Shown here: positions 1 to 6,052 of the stretch, one piece after another
How the letters are laid out: each line of letters opens with the position of its first letter
How positions within the stretch are numbered: position 1 is the stretch's first letter
Assembly: GCA_013824055.1 (NCBI GenBank)
Contig: PNNE01000002.1
Location: 1 to 10,738 of the forward strand
Length of the DNA: 10,738 nucleotides
Origin: Rhodobacter sp.
GTDB taxonomy: Bacteria > Pseudomonadota > Alphaproteobacteria > Rhodobacterales > Rhodobacteraceae
Reading direction: 5' to 3'
The notes under the pieces: model-generated
Seen by the model: the letters and a program-made list of their open reading frames with translations, nothing else
What the model was told of the DNA's origin: nothing
Database searches by the model: none
Program-made: the position numbers and the translations under genes

Positions 1-838
1 ACTGCGGTCGACGGGCCTGCGGGCCGATCCTGCGGCGAGCGGACCGAGGCGTCGTTCACCTTGATCACGGTAAAGCTGATGTTGTCCTGATCGGGATCGT
101 CCAGCCGCGTCAGCTCTTCCAGCAGCCGCTCGGCGATTTCGGTGGACGGGCCTTGCGGGCCTTGTGCAGCACCCTCTCGATCTGCGCATCGGTCAGGAAC
201 TGCAATCCGTCCGAGGCGCAGACGACGATGTCGCCCGCCTTCAGCTCGAACGGCCTGGTCGGGCAGTCGATCTTCGGGATTCGCGTGCCCATCAGCACCG
301 AGATCAGGCAGTTGCGGTCCGGATGGTTGGCCGCGACCTGCGGGTCCATCAGGCCGGACTTCACCATGAAGTCGATCTGCGGTGCCATCGAATGGTCTTC
401 GTTCAGCTGCGTCAGCCGCCCGTTGCGAAACAGGAACAGCGGCGAATCCCCGATCGAGATCCACCACAGCCGGTTTTCCACCAGCGCCGGGACGACAAGG
501 GTCGCGCCCATCCCCTCGGTCTCGGGGTGGCTGCGGGTGTGCTGGCGCAAGGTCTCGTTGGCCAGGTCCGCGACACTGCGCAGGATTTCCGGCGCGCGCG
601 CCTCGAAGGCCACGACATCGGCGAAATGGAACTTCAGCTCGCTGAAGACCTCGGTCAGGATGATCTTCGACGCGACATCGCCCGCAGCGTGACCGCCCAT
701 CCCGTCCGCAAGGACGACGAAGCCGGCCTCGGCACCCACCGGGAAATCGGCCGTTATTGCGTCTTCCTGATAGTCGCGCGCACCCTGGCTGATGCCCGAC
801 GCAACATCATACCGTGGCTCACGCGATCGCCATATCAT
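1..838 (-). CDS. PP2C-family Ser/Thr protein phosphatase, frameshifted near 151, runs off the left edge
   Basis: Metal-dependent (Mn/Mg) phosphatase that would remove phosphate from Ser/Thr residues in the cytoplasm. Visible PP2C motifs, counting from the ATG at 838: RDYQED (21-26, then metal-site Asp27), LADGMGGH (43-50), GMGATL (109-114), IGDSPLFLF (129-137) and CASDGL (207-212). After the Lys codon at 154-152 the frame continues as a spurious tail to a stop at 110-112. The frame one base back reads GPSTEIAERLLEEL and then DQDNISFTVIKV, the expected C-terminal metal-binding DN motif (about D252-N253), and stays open to base 3. The intact protein would therefore have at least 279 residues, and the product as written lacks the last metal ligand. 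The start is chosen because it has an AG-rich ribosome site and overlaps the end of the FHA gene by 20 bases, which suggests translational coupling. The family call is firm; the substrate is unknown. Confidence 0.85.
144..157 (-). other. Frameshift site in the PP2C gene
   Basis: On the minus strand the text reads CGCAAGGCCCGTCC. One more G after AAG would join HKARK directly to GPSTEIAERLLEEL and keep the DN motif in frame. The change amounts to one missing base in a short G/C run (bases 151-152 on the plus strand). I see no X-XXY-YYZ slippery heptamer, so programmed slippage is not favoured. A sequencing or assembly error, or a real inactivating deletion, fits better. Confidence 0.75.
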
Positions 839-1642
839 TACCGTCTCCCTCGGACGCAACCGCCGACCAGTTGAAGTCGGGCGTACACAATACTTTCAAC
901 ATAAGGGTCGTTTCACCGATCTGGATCACGTCACGGTCCCCGACCACCGACGTGGTAAGCAGGGGCTTGCCGTTCAGGCGCACCAGGTTGGACTTGCCGC
1001 CGTGCCCCAGATGAAACTGGTGCGTCGCCGGGTCATAGGCAATCGCCGCGTGGTTCTGGCGCGAGACCGCCATGTCACCGAAGTCCAGCGAGATGGTCTG
1101 GTCCGCGCCCCGCCCGATCTGCGAGATGCCCCGCATCACCGGAAACGCGGCACCCCGGCCGGGACCCGAGACGATCACCAGCCAGCCGGTCGGATACATC
1201 ACGACGCCCGCCTTGTCGCCAGGCTCGATCGAGTCGTCCATCCGGCCTTCGTCGAACAGCGGCACCACGGCTGCCGGCTGCGGCTCGAACCCCAGGACGC
1301 GCGTCTTGGTCCGGGTCGCGCGCCGCCGTGCACCGGCATCGGCCGCGATCTCGCGTGCCGGGGTCGGGACCGGGCGGCAGGAACCGGCTCTTCCTCCATC
1401 TCCCAGATGTTGACGGCGGGGGTCGGGCCTTCCTTGGCCACCACGGCGCTGTTGGGCGTCTGGGTCAGCACCTCGGGGGCGCCACCCGCAAGCTTCGGGA
1501 AACGTCCCGCCGCCGGCCCGCTGCCCTGCGCGACCGACTGGATTGCGGCTTTCGTAGCCTCGATCTGTTCGGCCTGATCGCCGTCGAAACGTGTCGCGCG
1601 CCTCGATTTCGAGCGTCCAAAGAGCCAGGCGAAGAATTTCAT
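819..1642 (-). CDS. FHA-domain protein, frameshifted near 1373
   Basis: Forkhead-associated domains bind phosphothreonine peptides, so this is probably the reader partner of the phosphatase that follows. Two reading frames make up the gene. Bases 1642-1373 encode MKFFAWLFGRSKSRRA and a low-complexity acidic/Pro linker ending EEEPVPAA. Bases 1373-819, one base back, continue PVPTPAREI, an Arg/Thr-rich stretch (RRRATRTKTRVLGFE), and the FHA domain: IGRGADQTISL, VSRQNHAAI, then NLVRLNGKPL and the closing strands to IQIGETTLMLKVL. The FHA core has its conserved Gly-Arg, Ser-Arg-x-x-His and Asn-Gly positions. Rejoined, the product is about 274 residues with the FHA domain in the C-terminal half. 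The internal GTG at 1268 could start a free FHA fragment, but no ribosome site supports it. The FHA call is firm; integrity in the living strain is not. Confidence 0.8.
1366..1381 (-). other. Frameshift site in the FHA gene
   Basis: On the minus strand the text is CCTGCCGCCCGGTCCC. Reading GCC GCC and then re-reading C1373 gives PAA-PVPTPARE, which connects the N-terminal frame to the FHA-containing frame. One extra C in the CCC run at 1374-1372 restores a single frame of about 274 codons. Without the shift, the first frame ends at 1199 in an Arg/Ser-rich tail typical of an out-of-frame high-GC read. Confidence 0.7.
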
Positions 1643-1765
1643 GTTCGTACCCCGAACCCCGGACCTGCCCCGAGGCTTCATCATTGTTGCCCAGGTCAGG
1701 TTACCAAGGCCTGAAGAGCCAAAGGTCGCCCTTGCCAGACCGCTGCATCCAGAACCAAACCGCCC

Positions 1766-1790
1766 CGCCCGCCAACCACGCCCGCCAACC
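1766..1790. repeat. Short tandem repeat, two copies of a 12-mer
   Basis: CGCCCGCCAACC occurs at 1766-1777 and again at 1779-1790, one A apart (13-base period). It lies in the 272-base gap between the FHA gene start and the polyprenyl synthase stop, upstream of the FHA gene. It could be a pair of regulator half-sites or chance in C-rich DNA. Apart from this repeat and the AT-rich terminator region near 1850-1900, I see nothing coding in the gap. Confidence 0.4.
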
Positions 1791-1864
1791 TTCTCCGCCC
1801 CCGCGGCCCGAGACGGACTGACAGACCACCCCTCCTGCCTGCGAAATATTCAATAACTTTGTCC

Positions 1865-1899
1865 AAAAAATGATCCTAATTCGGTCATTTCACGGATCA
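1865..1899 (-). terminator. Candidate intrinsic terminator after the polyprenyl synthase gene (overlaps a possible promoter)
   Basis: On the minus strand, 16 bases past the stop, TGATCC (1899-1894) is mirrored by GGATCA (1876-1871), followed at once by six T (1870-1865). The stem is only 6 bp with a 17-base loop, so it would be weak, but the T run is well placed. The same stretch also reads as TTGATC, 16 bases, TAGGAT, which could be a sigma-70-type promoter driving the FHA/PP2C genes. The two readings compete and I cannot decide between them from sequence. Confidence 0.4.
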
Positions 1900-1914
1900 A
1901 GTCTTTCCGCTGGT

Positions 1915-2931
1915 TCAGGCCACGCGGCTGACAACGAAATCTGCAAGTTGGGAAAGAATGTCACGCAGCGGATGTTCGGGCAAATTGTCCAGCGCCGCCT
2001 TGGCCTTCGCCGCCCAGGCCAAGGCATCACTCCGGCACGCAGATATTGCGTCGTACCGCTGCAGAATCACCAGAGCCTGTGCCAGGTCGCCCTCGCGCTG
2101 GTCGCCCTTTTCAATCACGCGCGTCCAGAAGGCCCGATCCCCCGGACTGGCCCTGGCCACGGCCTTGATCAAGGGAAGGGTCAGCTTCCTTTCCCGGAAA
2201 TCGTCGCCGGTATTCTTGCCGATCACTGCGGTCGAGCCGCCGTAATCCAGCATGTCGTCAACAATCTGGAAGGCAATTCCCAGGGCATCACCGTAATCGC
2301 GCAGCGCCGCGATCTGGGCCTCGCCGGCGCCTGCGATCACGCCGCCCACTTCTGTCGCCGCCGCGAACAGCGCCGCCGTCTTGCCACGGATGACCTGCAG
2401 ATAGATCCGTTCGTCCGTCGCCAGATCCGTGGCCGCCGTCAGCTGCAGCACCTCGCCCTCGGCGATGGTGGCCGAGGCATCGGCCAGGATGTCCAGCACC
2501 CGCAGGCTTCCCGTCTCGACCATCAGCTGGAAACTGCGGGCAAAAAGGTAGTCGCCCACCAGAACCGACGACTTGTTGTCCCACAACAGGTTTGCCGTCG
2601 GCCGCCCGCGGCGCCGATGACTTTCGTCGACCACATCGTCATGCAGAAGCGTCGCGGTGTGGATGAACTCGACCGTGGCGGCCAGCTTCACATGGTCCTG
2701 CCCCGCGTAGCCCAGCATCCGCGCCGCGGCCAGCGTCAGCAGGGGACGCAACCGCTTGCCGCCGGCCTCGACCAGATGCGCCGTGACCTCGGGGATGCGG
2801 GGCGCGTGTTCGCTGGCCATCCGCGCGCGGATCAGGACGTTCACCGCCGCCATGTCGTCGGCCAATGCGGCGCTCAGCCGGTCCTGCGGCGCCATCGCCT
2901 TGTCCACCGCCGTCTCGCCCGCACCGTCCAT
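1915..2931 (-). CDS. ddsA: Polyprenyl diphosphate synthase, probably decaprenyl (ubiquinone side chain)
   Basis: Trans-prenyltransferase that adds isopentenyl diphosphate units to an allylic primer to make the long side chain of ubiquinone. It is 338 residues, the normal family length. In order: GGKRLRP (57-63, substrate binding), the first Asp-rich motif DDVVD (98-102) in TLLHDDVVDE, GDYLFARSF (126-134), RGKTA (182-186), the second Asp-rich motif DDMLD (225-229) in FQIVDDMLDY, and GDDFRERK (242-249). The residues 4 and 5 places before the first motif are Thr94 and Ala93, which are small; this fits a long-chain enzyme rather than farnesyl diphosphate synthase, where aromatic residues block growth. 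Exact chain length cannot be read; decaprenyl is inferred from the ubiquinone-10 usual in this bacterial group (ispB is the enterobacterial counterpart). The start has a GGCAGG ribosome site. The gene is divergent from the DUF2007 gene, 49 bases between starts. Confidence 0.9.
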   Translation of the reverse strand: MDGAGETAVDKAMAPQDRLSAALADDMAAVNVLIRARMASEHAPRIPEVTAHLVEAGGKRLRPLLTLAAARMLGYAGQDHVKLAATVEFIHTATLLHDDVVDESHRRRGRPTANLLWDNKSSVLVGDYLFARSFQLMVETGSLRVLDILADASATIAEGEVLQLTAATDLATDERIYLQVIRGKTAALFAAATEVGGVIAGAGEAQIAALRDYGDALGIAFQIVDDMLDYGGSTAVIGKNTGDDFRERKLTLPLIKAVARASPGDRAFWTRVIEKGDQREGDLAQALVILQRYDAISACRSDALAWAAKAKAALDNLPEHPLRDILSQLADFVVSRVA

Positions 2932-2980
2932 GCTGCCTGCCGCCCTTGCCCCGCGCGAAGGGCGGGATTAACTGAAATCC

Positions 2981-3196
2981 ATGAAGGAACTTCTGCGCAC
3001 CAACGACCCCACCATGATCGCCTTCGCCACCGTCCTGCTTGAGGGCGAGGGTATAGCGACCTTTCCGCTGGACGTCCACATGAGCATCCTGGACGGAAAC
3101 CTTGGCATCCTGCCGCGCCGGTTGATGGTGGCCGACCGCGACCACTTCCGCGCCGCCGCCATCCTGCGTGACAACGACATCCCGGTCAGCCCCTGA
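2981..3196 (+). CDS. DUF2007-family small protein
   Basis: A 71-residue protein beginning MKELLRTNDPTMIAFATVLL and ending NDIPVSP. The layout fits the DUF2007 family (sometimes labelled putative signal-transducing protein): an N-terminal stretch that starts from a location in a protein or gene (NDP), a helix with A-x-x-L-L-x-x-x-G-I, a central strand, and a C-terminal A-x-x-I-L helix. The family's biochemical role is not established. There is no signal peptide or membrane segment. The stop TGA overlaps the next gene's ATG (TGATG at 3194-3198), so the two are almost certainly one transcript with coupled translation. No other start lies nearby, and the ribosome site is weak. Confidence 0.75.
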   Translation: MKELLRTNDPTMIAFATVLLEGEGIATFPLDVHMSILDGNLGILPRRLMVADRDHFRAAAILRDNDIPVSP

Positions 3197-3954
3197 TGTT
3201 CGCCACAGAGGACCTCTCGGACGACGGGTTTCTCTGCGGCCGGGTCCGTCTGCTGCAACCCCTGAAAGGCTACCGCGCCGCGACCGACCCCGTGCTGCTT
3301 GCGGCCGCCTGCCCGGCGGTGGCGGGGGAAAGCGTGCTTGACCTTGGGTGCGGGGCGGGGGCTGCGGCGCTGTGCCTTGGCCAGCGCGTGCCGGGCCTCG
3401 CGCTGGCGGGGCTGGAGCTGCAAGCCGCCTATGCCGACCTCGCCCGCCGCAATGCGGCCCGGAACGGCATCCCGGTCGAAGTTCACGCAGGCGACCTTGG
3501 CCGAATGCCCTCGGCCCTGCGCCGCGACTTCGACCATGTGATCGCCAATCCGCCCTACTATCACGCCGGCGGCAGCCCGTCGCCCGTCGCCACCCGCGCC
3601 ACGGCGATGCAGGTGGACACCCCCCTTTCCGGCTGGGTCGGCGCTGCCACCCGCCGACTGCGCCCCGGCGGCTGGCTGACCCTGATCTGCGGCACCGACG
3701 GCCTGCCCGAGGTCCTTGCGGCCCTGTCCCCCAAGCTCGGCTCTGCCGCCGTCCTGCCGCTGGCCAGCCGCGAGGGCCGCCCCGCCCTGCGCGTCATCGT
3801 CCAGGCCCGGAAAGGCGGCCGCGCACCGTTTCGCCTGCTCGCGCCCTTCGTCATCCACGCCGGAGCCGCCCATGACGGCGACCGCGAGAGTTACACTCCC
3901 GCCGCCCAGGCCGTGTTGCGGGATGGCGCCGATCTCCTCGCGCACTTCCGCTGA
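3196..3954 (+). CDS. TrmN6-like class I SAM-dependent methyltransferase
   Basis: Rossmann-fold methyltransferase of 252 residues. Motif I is LDLGCGAGAA (48-57), the acidic end of strand 2 is GLELQ (72-76), and NPPYY (118-122) is the N6-adenine/amine methyltransferase signature. The N-terminal GRVRLLQPLKGYRAATDPVLLAA (15-37) is characteristic of the YfiC/TrmN6 group, which methylates N6 of adenosine 37 in tRNA-Val in E. coli. In alphaproteobacteria these proteins are often annotated as tRNA1(Val) (adenine(37)-N6)-methyltransferase; the actual substrate here is inference. Its start overlaps the stop of the DUF2007 gene by one base, which fixes the start. The 95 bases after it hold a possible Pho-box-like element and then the DUF465 gene. 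Confidence 0.85.
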   Translation: MFATEDLSDDGFLCGRVRLLQPLKGYRAATDPVLLAAACPAVAGESVLDLGCGAGAAALCLGQRVPGLALAGLELQAAYADLARRNAARNGIPVEVHAGDLGRMPSALRRDFDHVIANPPYYHAGGSPSPVATRATAMQVDTPLSGWVGAATRRLRPGGWLTLICGTDGLPEVLAALSPKLGSAAVLPLASREGRPALRVIVQARKGGRAPFRLLAPFVIHAGAAHDGDRESYTPAAQAVLRDGADLLAHFR

Positions 3955-3969
3955 ATTGGACGCAACATT

Positions 3970-3987
3970 CTGTCACAGGGCCGTAAC
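3970..3987 (+). promoter_or_regulatory. Pho-box-like direct repeat upstream of the DUF465 gene
   Basis: CTGTCAC (3970-3976) and CCGTAAC (3981-3987) are separated by four bases, the spacing of PhoB binding sites, whose consensus is two CTGTCAT-like repeats with a four-base gap. The first repeat matches 6 of 7 and the second 4 of 7. It lies about 62 bases before the ATG at 4050, a plausible place for an activator site. I see no convincing -10 element downstream, so it may be chance. Confidence 0.25.
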
Positions 3988-4049
3988 AACTGATGACACG
4001 ACTCGGGTTTCGTGGTGCACTTCACCGGCAACAACCAAGGAGGACGACC

Positions 4050-4217
4050 ATGACGATCCAATCCCATCTGGTGGAACTGCGCAGAAAGCACGAGACCCTT
4101 GCTGACATGGTCGAAAAGGCCCAGCGCAGCCCCGGAGTGGATGATCTGAAGATCGCCGAACTGAAGAAGCAGAAGCTGAAGCTCAAGGAGGAAATCACCC
4201 GGCTCAGCGCTCACTGA
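4050..4217 (+). CDS. DUF465 (YdcH-family) small coiled-coil protein
   Basis: A 55-residue, strongly charged helical protein: LVELRRKHETLADMVEKAQ, a short turn with SPGVDDLKIAEL, then KKQKLKLKEEITRL. The two helices with heptad-like Leu/Ile spacing and the terminal KLKLKEEI segment are typical of the DUF465/YdcH family, whose function is not known. The start at 4050 is set by a very strong ribosome site, AAGGAGG at 4037-4043, six bases upstream; the longer open frame from 3993 has no such support. Its stop codon overlaps the stop of the convergent EamA gene by 7 bases, leaving no room for a separate terminator. Confidence 0.85.
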   Translation: MTIQSHLVELRRKHETLADMVEKAQRSPGVDDLKIAELKKQKLKLKEEITRLSAH

Positions 4218-5074
4218 TCCTTTTTGGCGCTGGCTTTCGCGGCCAGCGCCGCCCCACCCGCGATCAGCACCGCCGCAAGGGCGATTGTCCATGTCAGCGG
4301 TGTGATCCCGGCAGCCACCAGTGCCAGGGTTGACAGCAGCGGCGCCGCATAGCTTGCCACGCCCAAAAGCTGGATATCGCCGCGTTTCATGCCGACATCC
4401 CAGGTGAAGAAGGCAGCGCCCACCGGCCCGATCCCCAGCGCCAGAACCGCCGCCCAGCCCAGCGGACCCTCCGGCCAGACCGTCTCTTCAAGCGCCAGAT
4501 GCGCGGCAACCGACAGCGCCGCCGTTGCCAGGCAGAACACGGTGACGCTTGCTGTCGGAACCTCGCCCAGCCGCCGCGACACCACCGAATACCCTGCCCA
4601 GGTCAGCGCGCAGACGAAGGCCAGCCCCAATCCCAGGGCCGAGCCACTCCCCGCGTCCCCCCGCCCCAGCACGATCACCGCCGCCCCGGCAAAGGCGATC
4701 AGCGCCCCGATCACATGCGGCGCCCGCAGCCGCTCACCCGGCAGCAGGCCCGACAGAAGCACGATGAACAGCGGCCACAGATAGGCGATCAGCCCGGTCT
4801 CTGCCGTGGGCGACAGTCGGAAGGCGGTGAAATACAGGAAGTGATAGCCGAAAAGTCCAATGGTACCAAAGGCGTAGACCTTCCAGCTGACACCGCGCAG
4901 CACCCCGAACCCTTGCCGGGCCGTCCAGATCAGCCCGATCAGCCCGCCGATCCCGAAACAGATCGCGTTCAGCAGCAGGGGCGGCACCGGAGCGCTGCCG
5001 ATGGTGAACAGCGCCAGCAGCGACCACATCAGCACGGCAGAAAAGCCGATCAGCGTTGCCTTGCCCCTGGTCAC
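4211..5074 (-). CDS. EamA/DMT-family membrane transporter
   Basis: Inner-membrane carrier of the drug/metabolite transporter superfamily, made of two EamA repeats and about ten membrane helices in 287 residues. Examples are TLIGFSAVLMWSLLALFTIG near the N terminus, the Gly-rich GGLIGLIWTA, TGLIAYLWPLFIVLLSGLL, IGALIAFAGAAVIVLGRG closing the first half, and then LGLGLAFVCALTWAGYSVVS opening the second. The short charged tail KASAKKDQ is typical. The substrate cannot be told; relatives export amino acids or metabolites. The GTG start at 5074 is chosen because GGAGGG sits about four bases upstream and the protein then begins directly before helix 1. The longer frame, to 5278, would run through the pha terminator and part of phaB. 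The gene is downstream of phaB on the same strand but separated by a strong terminator, so it probably has its own promoter. Confidence 0.85.
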   Translation of the reverse strand: MTRGKATLIGFSAVLMWSLLALFTIGSAPVPPLLLNAICFGIGGLIGLIWTARQGFGVLRGVSWKVYAFGTIGLFGYHFLYFTAFRLSPTAETGLIAYLWPLFIVLLSGLLPGERLRAPHVIGALIAFAGAAVIVLGRGDAGSGSALGLGLAFVCALTWAGYSVVSRRLGEVPTASVTVFCLATAALSVAAHLALEETVWPEGPLGWAAVLALGIGPVGAAFFTWDVGMKRGDIQLLGVASYAAPLLSTLALVAAGITPLTWTIALAAVLIAGGAALAAKASAKKDQ

Positions 5075-5119
5075 TTTGCCCTCCACTCGGCTGGCCCTGC
5101 ATAACCGCGTGCCCTGCAA

Positions 5120-5146
5120 AGGAAAAGGCCGCCCCGAAGGACGGCC
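5120..5146 (-). terminator. Rho-independent terminator of the phaA-phaB operon
   Basis: Read on the minus strand: GGCCGTCCTTCGGGGCGGCC (5146-5127), then TTTTCCTTT. The stem is GGCCG/CGGCC plus CC/GG across one mismatch, capped by a UUCG-type tetraloop, and the U tract follows immediately. This is a textbook intrinsic terminator, 73 bases past the phaB stop and 52 bases before the EamA start. Confidence 0.85.
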
Positions 5147-5153
5147 CACCATG

Positions 5154-5216
5154 CTCCTCGATGACTTCGTCTCTCGTCGCGACGCTCCCGACGAGAAGAC
5201 GAAGTCGCACGAGGAG
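5154..5216 (-). repeat. Long imperfect inverted repeat directly behind phaB
   Basis: The arms are 5154-5179 and 5189-5216. Three perfectly paired blocks are CTCCTCG/CGAGGAG (7 bp), GACTTCGTCT/AGACGAAGTC (10 bp) and CTCGTCG/CGACGAG (7 bp). They are broken only by a 2-against-3 internal loop and one bulged base, around a 9-base loop, giving 24 base pairs. The hairpin begins three bases past the phaB stop and precedes the true terminator. It has no U tract of its own. It may protect the mRNA 3' end, be an RNase III site, or be a dispersed palindromic element. Confidence 0.8.
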
Positions 5217-5219
5217 GCG

Positions 5220-5945
5220 TCAGACGAAGAACTGCCCGCCGTTCGCGCTGATGGTAGAGCCGGTGATGAACCCGGCATCGTCAGAGGCCAGGAACACCAC
5301 GATCCGCGCGATCTCCTCGGGTTCGCCCAGGCGCCCCACCGGGATCTGCGGGATGATGCGTTCGTTCAGCACCTTCTCGTCGATGGCGCGCACCATTTCC
5401 GTGCCGATATAGCCCGGGCAGATCGCGTTCACCGTGATTCCGGCCCGCGCACCCTCCTGCGCCAGCGCCTTGGTGAAGCCCAGGTCGCCGGACTTGGCCG
5501 CCGAATAGTTCGCCTGGCCCGCCTGACCCTTCTGGCCGTTGATCGAGCTGATATTCACCACCCGGCCGAACTTCCGGTCCCGCATCCCCGACCACAGCGG
5601 ATGGGTCATGTTGAACAGGCCGGTCAGGTTGGTGTCGATCACCTCTTTCCACTGGCCCGGAGTCATCTTGTGGAACATCGCATCCCGCGTGATGCCCGCG
5701 TTGTTCACCAGCACATCCACCGGACCCAGATCGGCCTCCACCTTGCTGATCCCCGCCGCGCAGGCGTCGTAATCGGCCACCGACCACTTGTAGGTCGGGA
5801 TGCCGGTCTTCTTGGTGAAGGCCGCTGCCGCCTCGTCGTTGCCGGCGTAGTTCGCCGCAACCGTGTAGCCCGCCGCCTTCAGCGCAACCGAAATCGCCGC
5901 CCCGATTCCCCGCGACCCGCCCGTGACCAATGCAACCCGTGCCAT
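5220..5945 (-). CDS. phaB: Acetoacetyl-CoA reductase
   Basis: NADPH-dependent short-chain dehydrogenase that reduces acetoacetyl-CoA to (R)-3-hydroxybutyryl-CoA, the second step of polyhydroxybutyrate synthesis, in the cytoplasm. It is 241 residues, the normal length. Visible features: cofactor motif TGGSRGIG (8-15), NNAG (81-84), and the catalytic set Ser134, Tyr147, Lys151 in ISSINGQKGQ and YSAAK. CPGYIGTEM and the C-terminal GGQFFV follow. The match to the PhaB pattern (VNNAGITRD, WKEVIDTNL, GQAGQANYS) is close, so the symbol is safe against generic FabG. The start at 5945 has GGGAGGAGG four bases upstream; the ATG 18 bases earlier lacks one. It follows phaA by 107 bases with a hairpin between, and ends before two tandem hairpins. 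Confidence 0.95.
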   Translation of the reverse strand: MARVALVTGGSRGIGAAISVALKAAGYTVAANYAGNDEAAAAFTKKTGIPTYKWSVADYDACAAGISKVEADLGPVDVLVNNAGITRDAMFHKMTPGQWKEVIDTNLTGLFNMTHPLWSGMRDRKFGRVVNISSINGQKGQAGQANYSAAKSGDLGFTKALAQEGARAGITVNAICPGYIGTEMVRAIDEKVLNERIIPQIPVGRLGEPEEIARIVVFLASDDAGFITGSTISANGGQFFV

Positions 5946-6001
5946 TTTGCCTCCTCCCGGCATACTGTTGTATTCCTTGTAATCCTGTTACCGAAATGAA
6001 A

Positions 6002-6030
6002 GCGGGCGCGCAAGATTATTGCGCGCCCGC
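6002..6030 (-). promoter_or_regulatory. Perfect 12-bp hairpin between phaA and phaB
   Basis: GCGGGCGCGCAA (6002-6013) and TTGCGCGCCCGC (6019-6030) pair perfectly around a five-base loop. On the minus (transcribed) strand the hairpin is followed by TTTCATTT, an interrupted U tract. It lies 22 bases after the phaA stop and 56 bases before the phaB start. It could act as a partial terminator lowering phaB relative to phaA, or as an RNA-stability element between the cistrons. Confidence 0.7.
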
Positions 6031-6052
6031 GTCAAGCTTCCGTCCGAAACGA

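Noticed and set aside
144..157. Programmed ribosomal frameshift in the PP2C gene
   Set aside because: No slippery heptamer and no obvious stimulatory structure; a second similar break in the neighbouring gene favours base loss or error.
1870..3042. 390-codon open frame on the plus strand opposite the polyprenyl synthase gene
   Set aside because: Arg/His/Gln-rich shadow of a well-supported gene; no family motif and no ribosome site.
2968..3945. 325-codon open frame on the minus strand opposite the methyltransferase gene
   Set aside because: Gly/Arg-rich antisense shadow; the opposite strand has clear SAM and NPPY motifs.
3956..4049. Small open frame starting at 3993 as the true start of the DUF465 protein
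   Set aside because: The AAGGAGG site at 4037-4043 points to the ATG at 4050, and the extra residues do not resemble the family.
5075..5278. Longer N terminus for the EamA transporter
   Set aside because: It would translate through the pha terminator, the long hairpin and the end of phaB, giving a Ser-rich leader; the GTG at 5074 has a good ribosome site.
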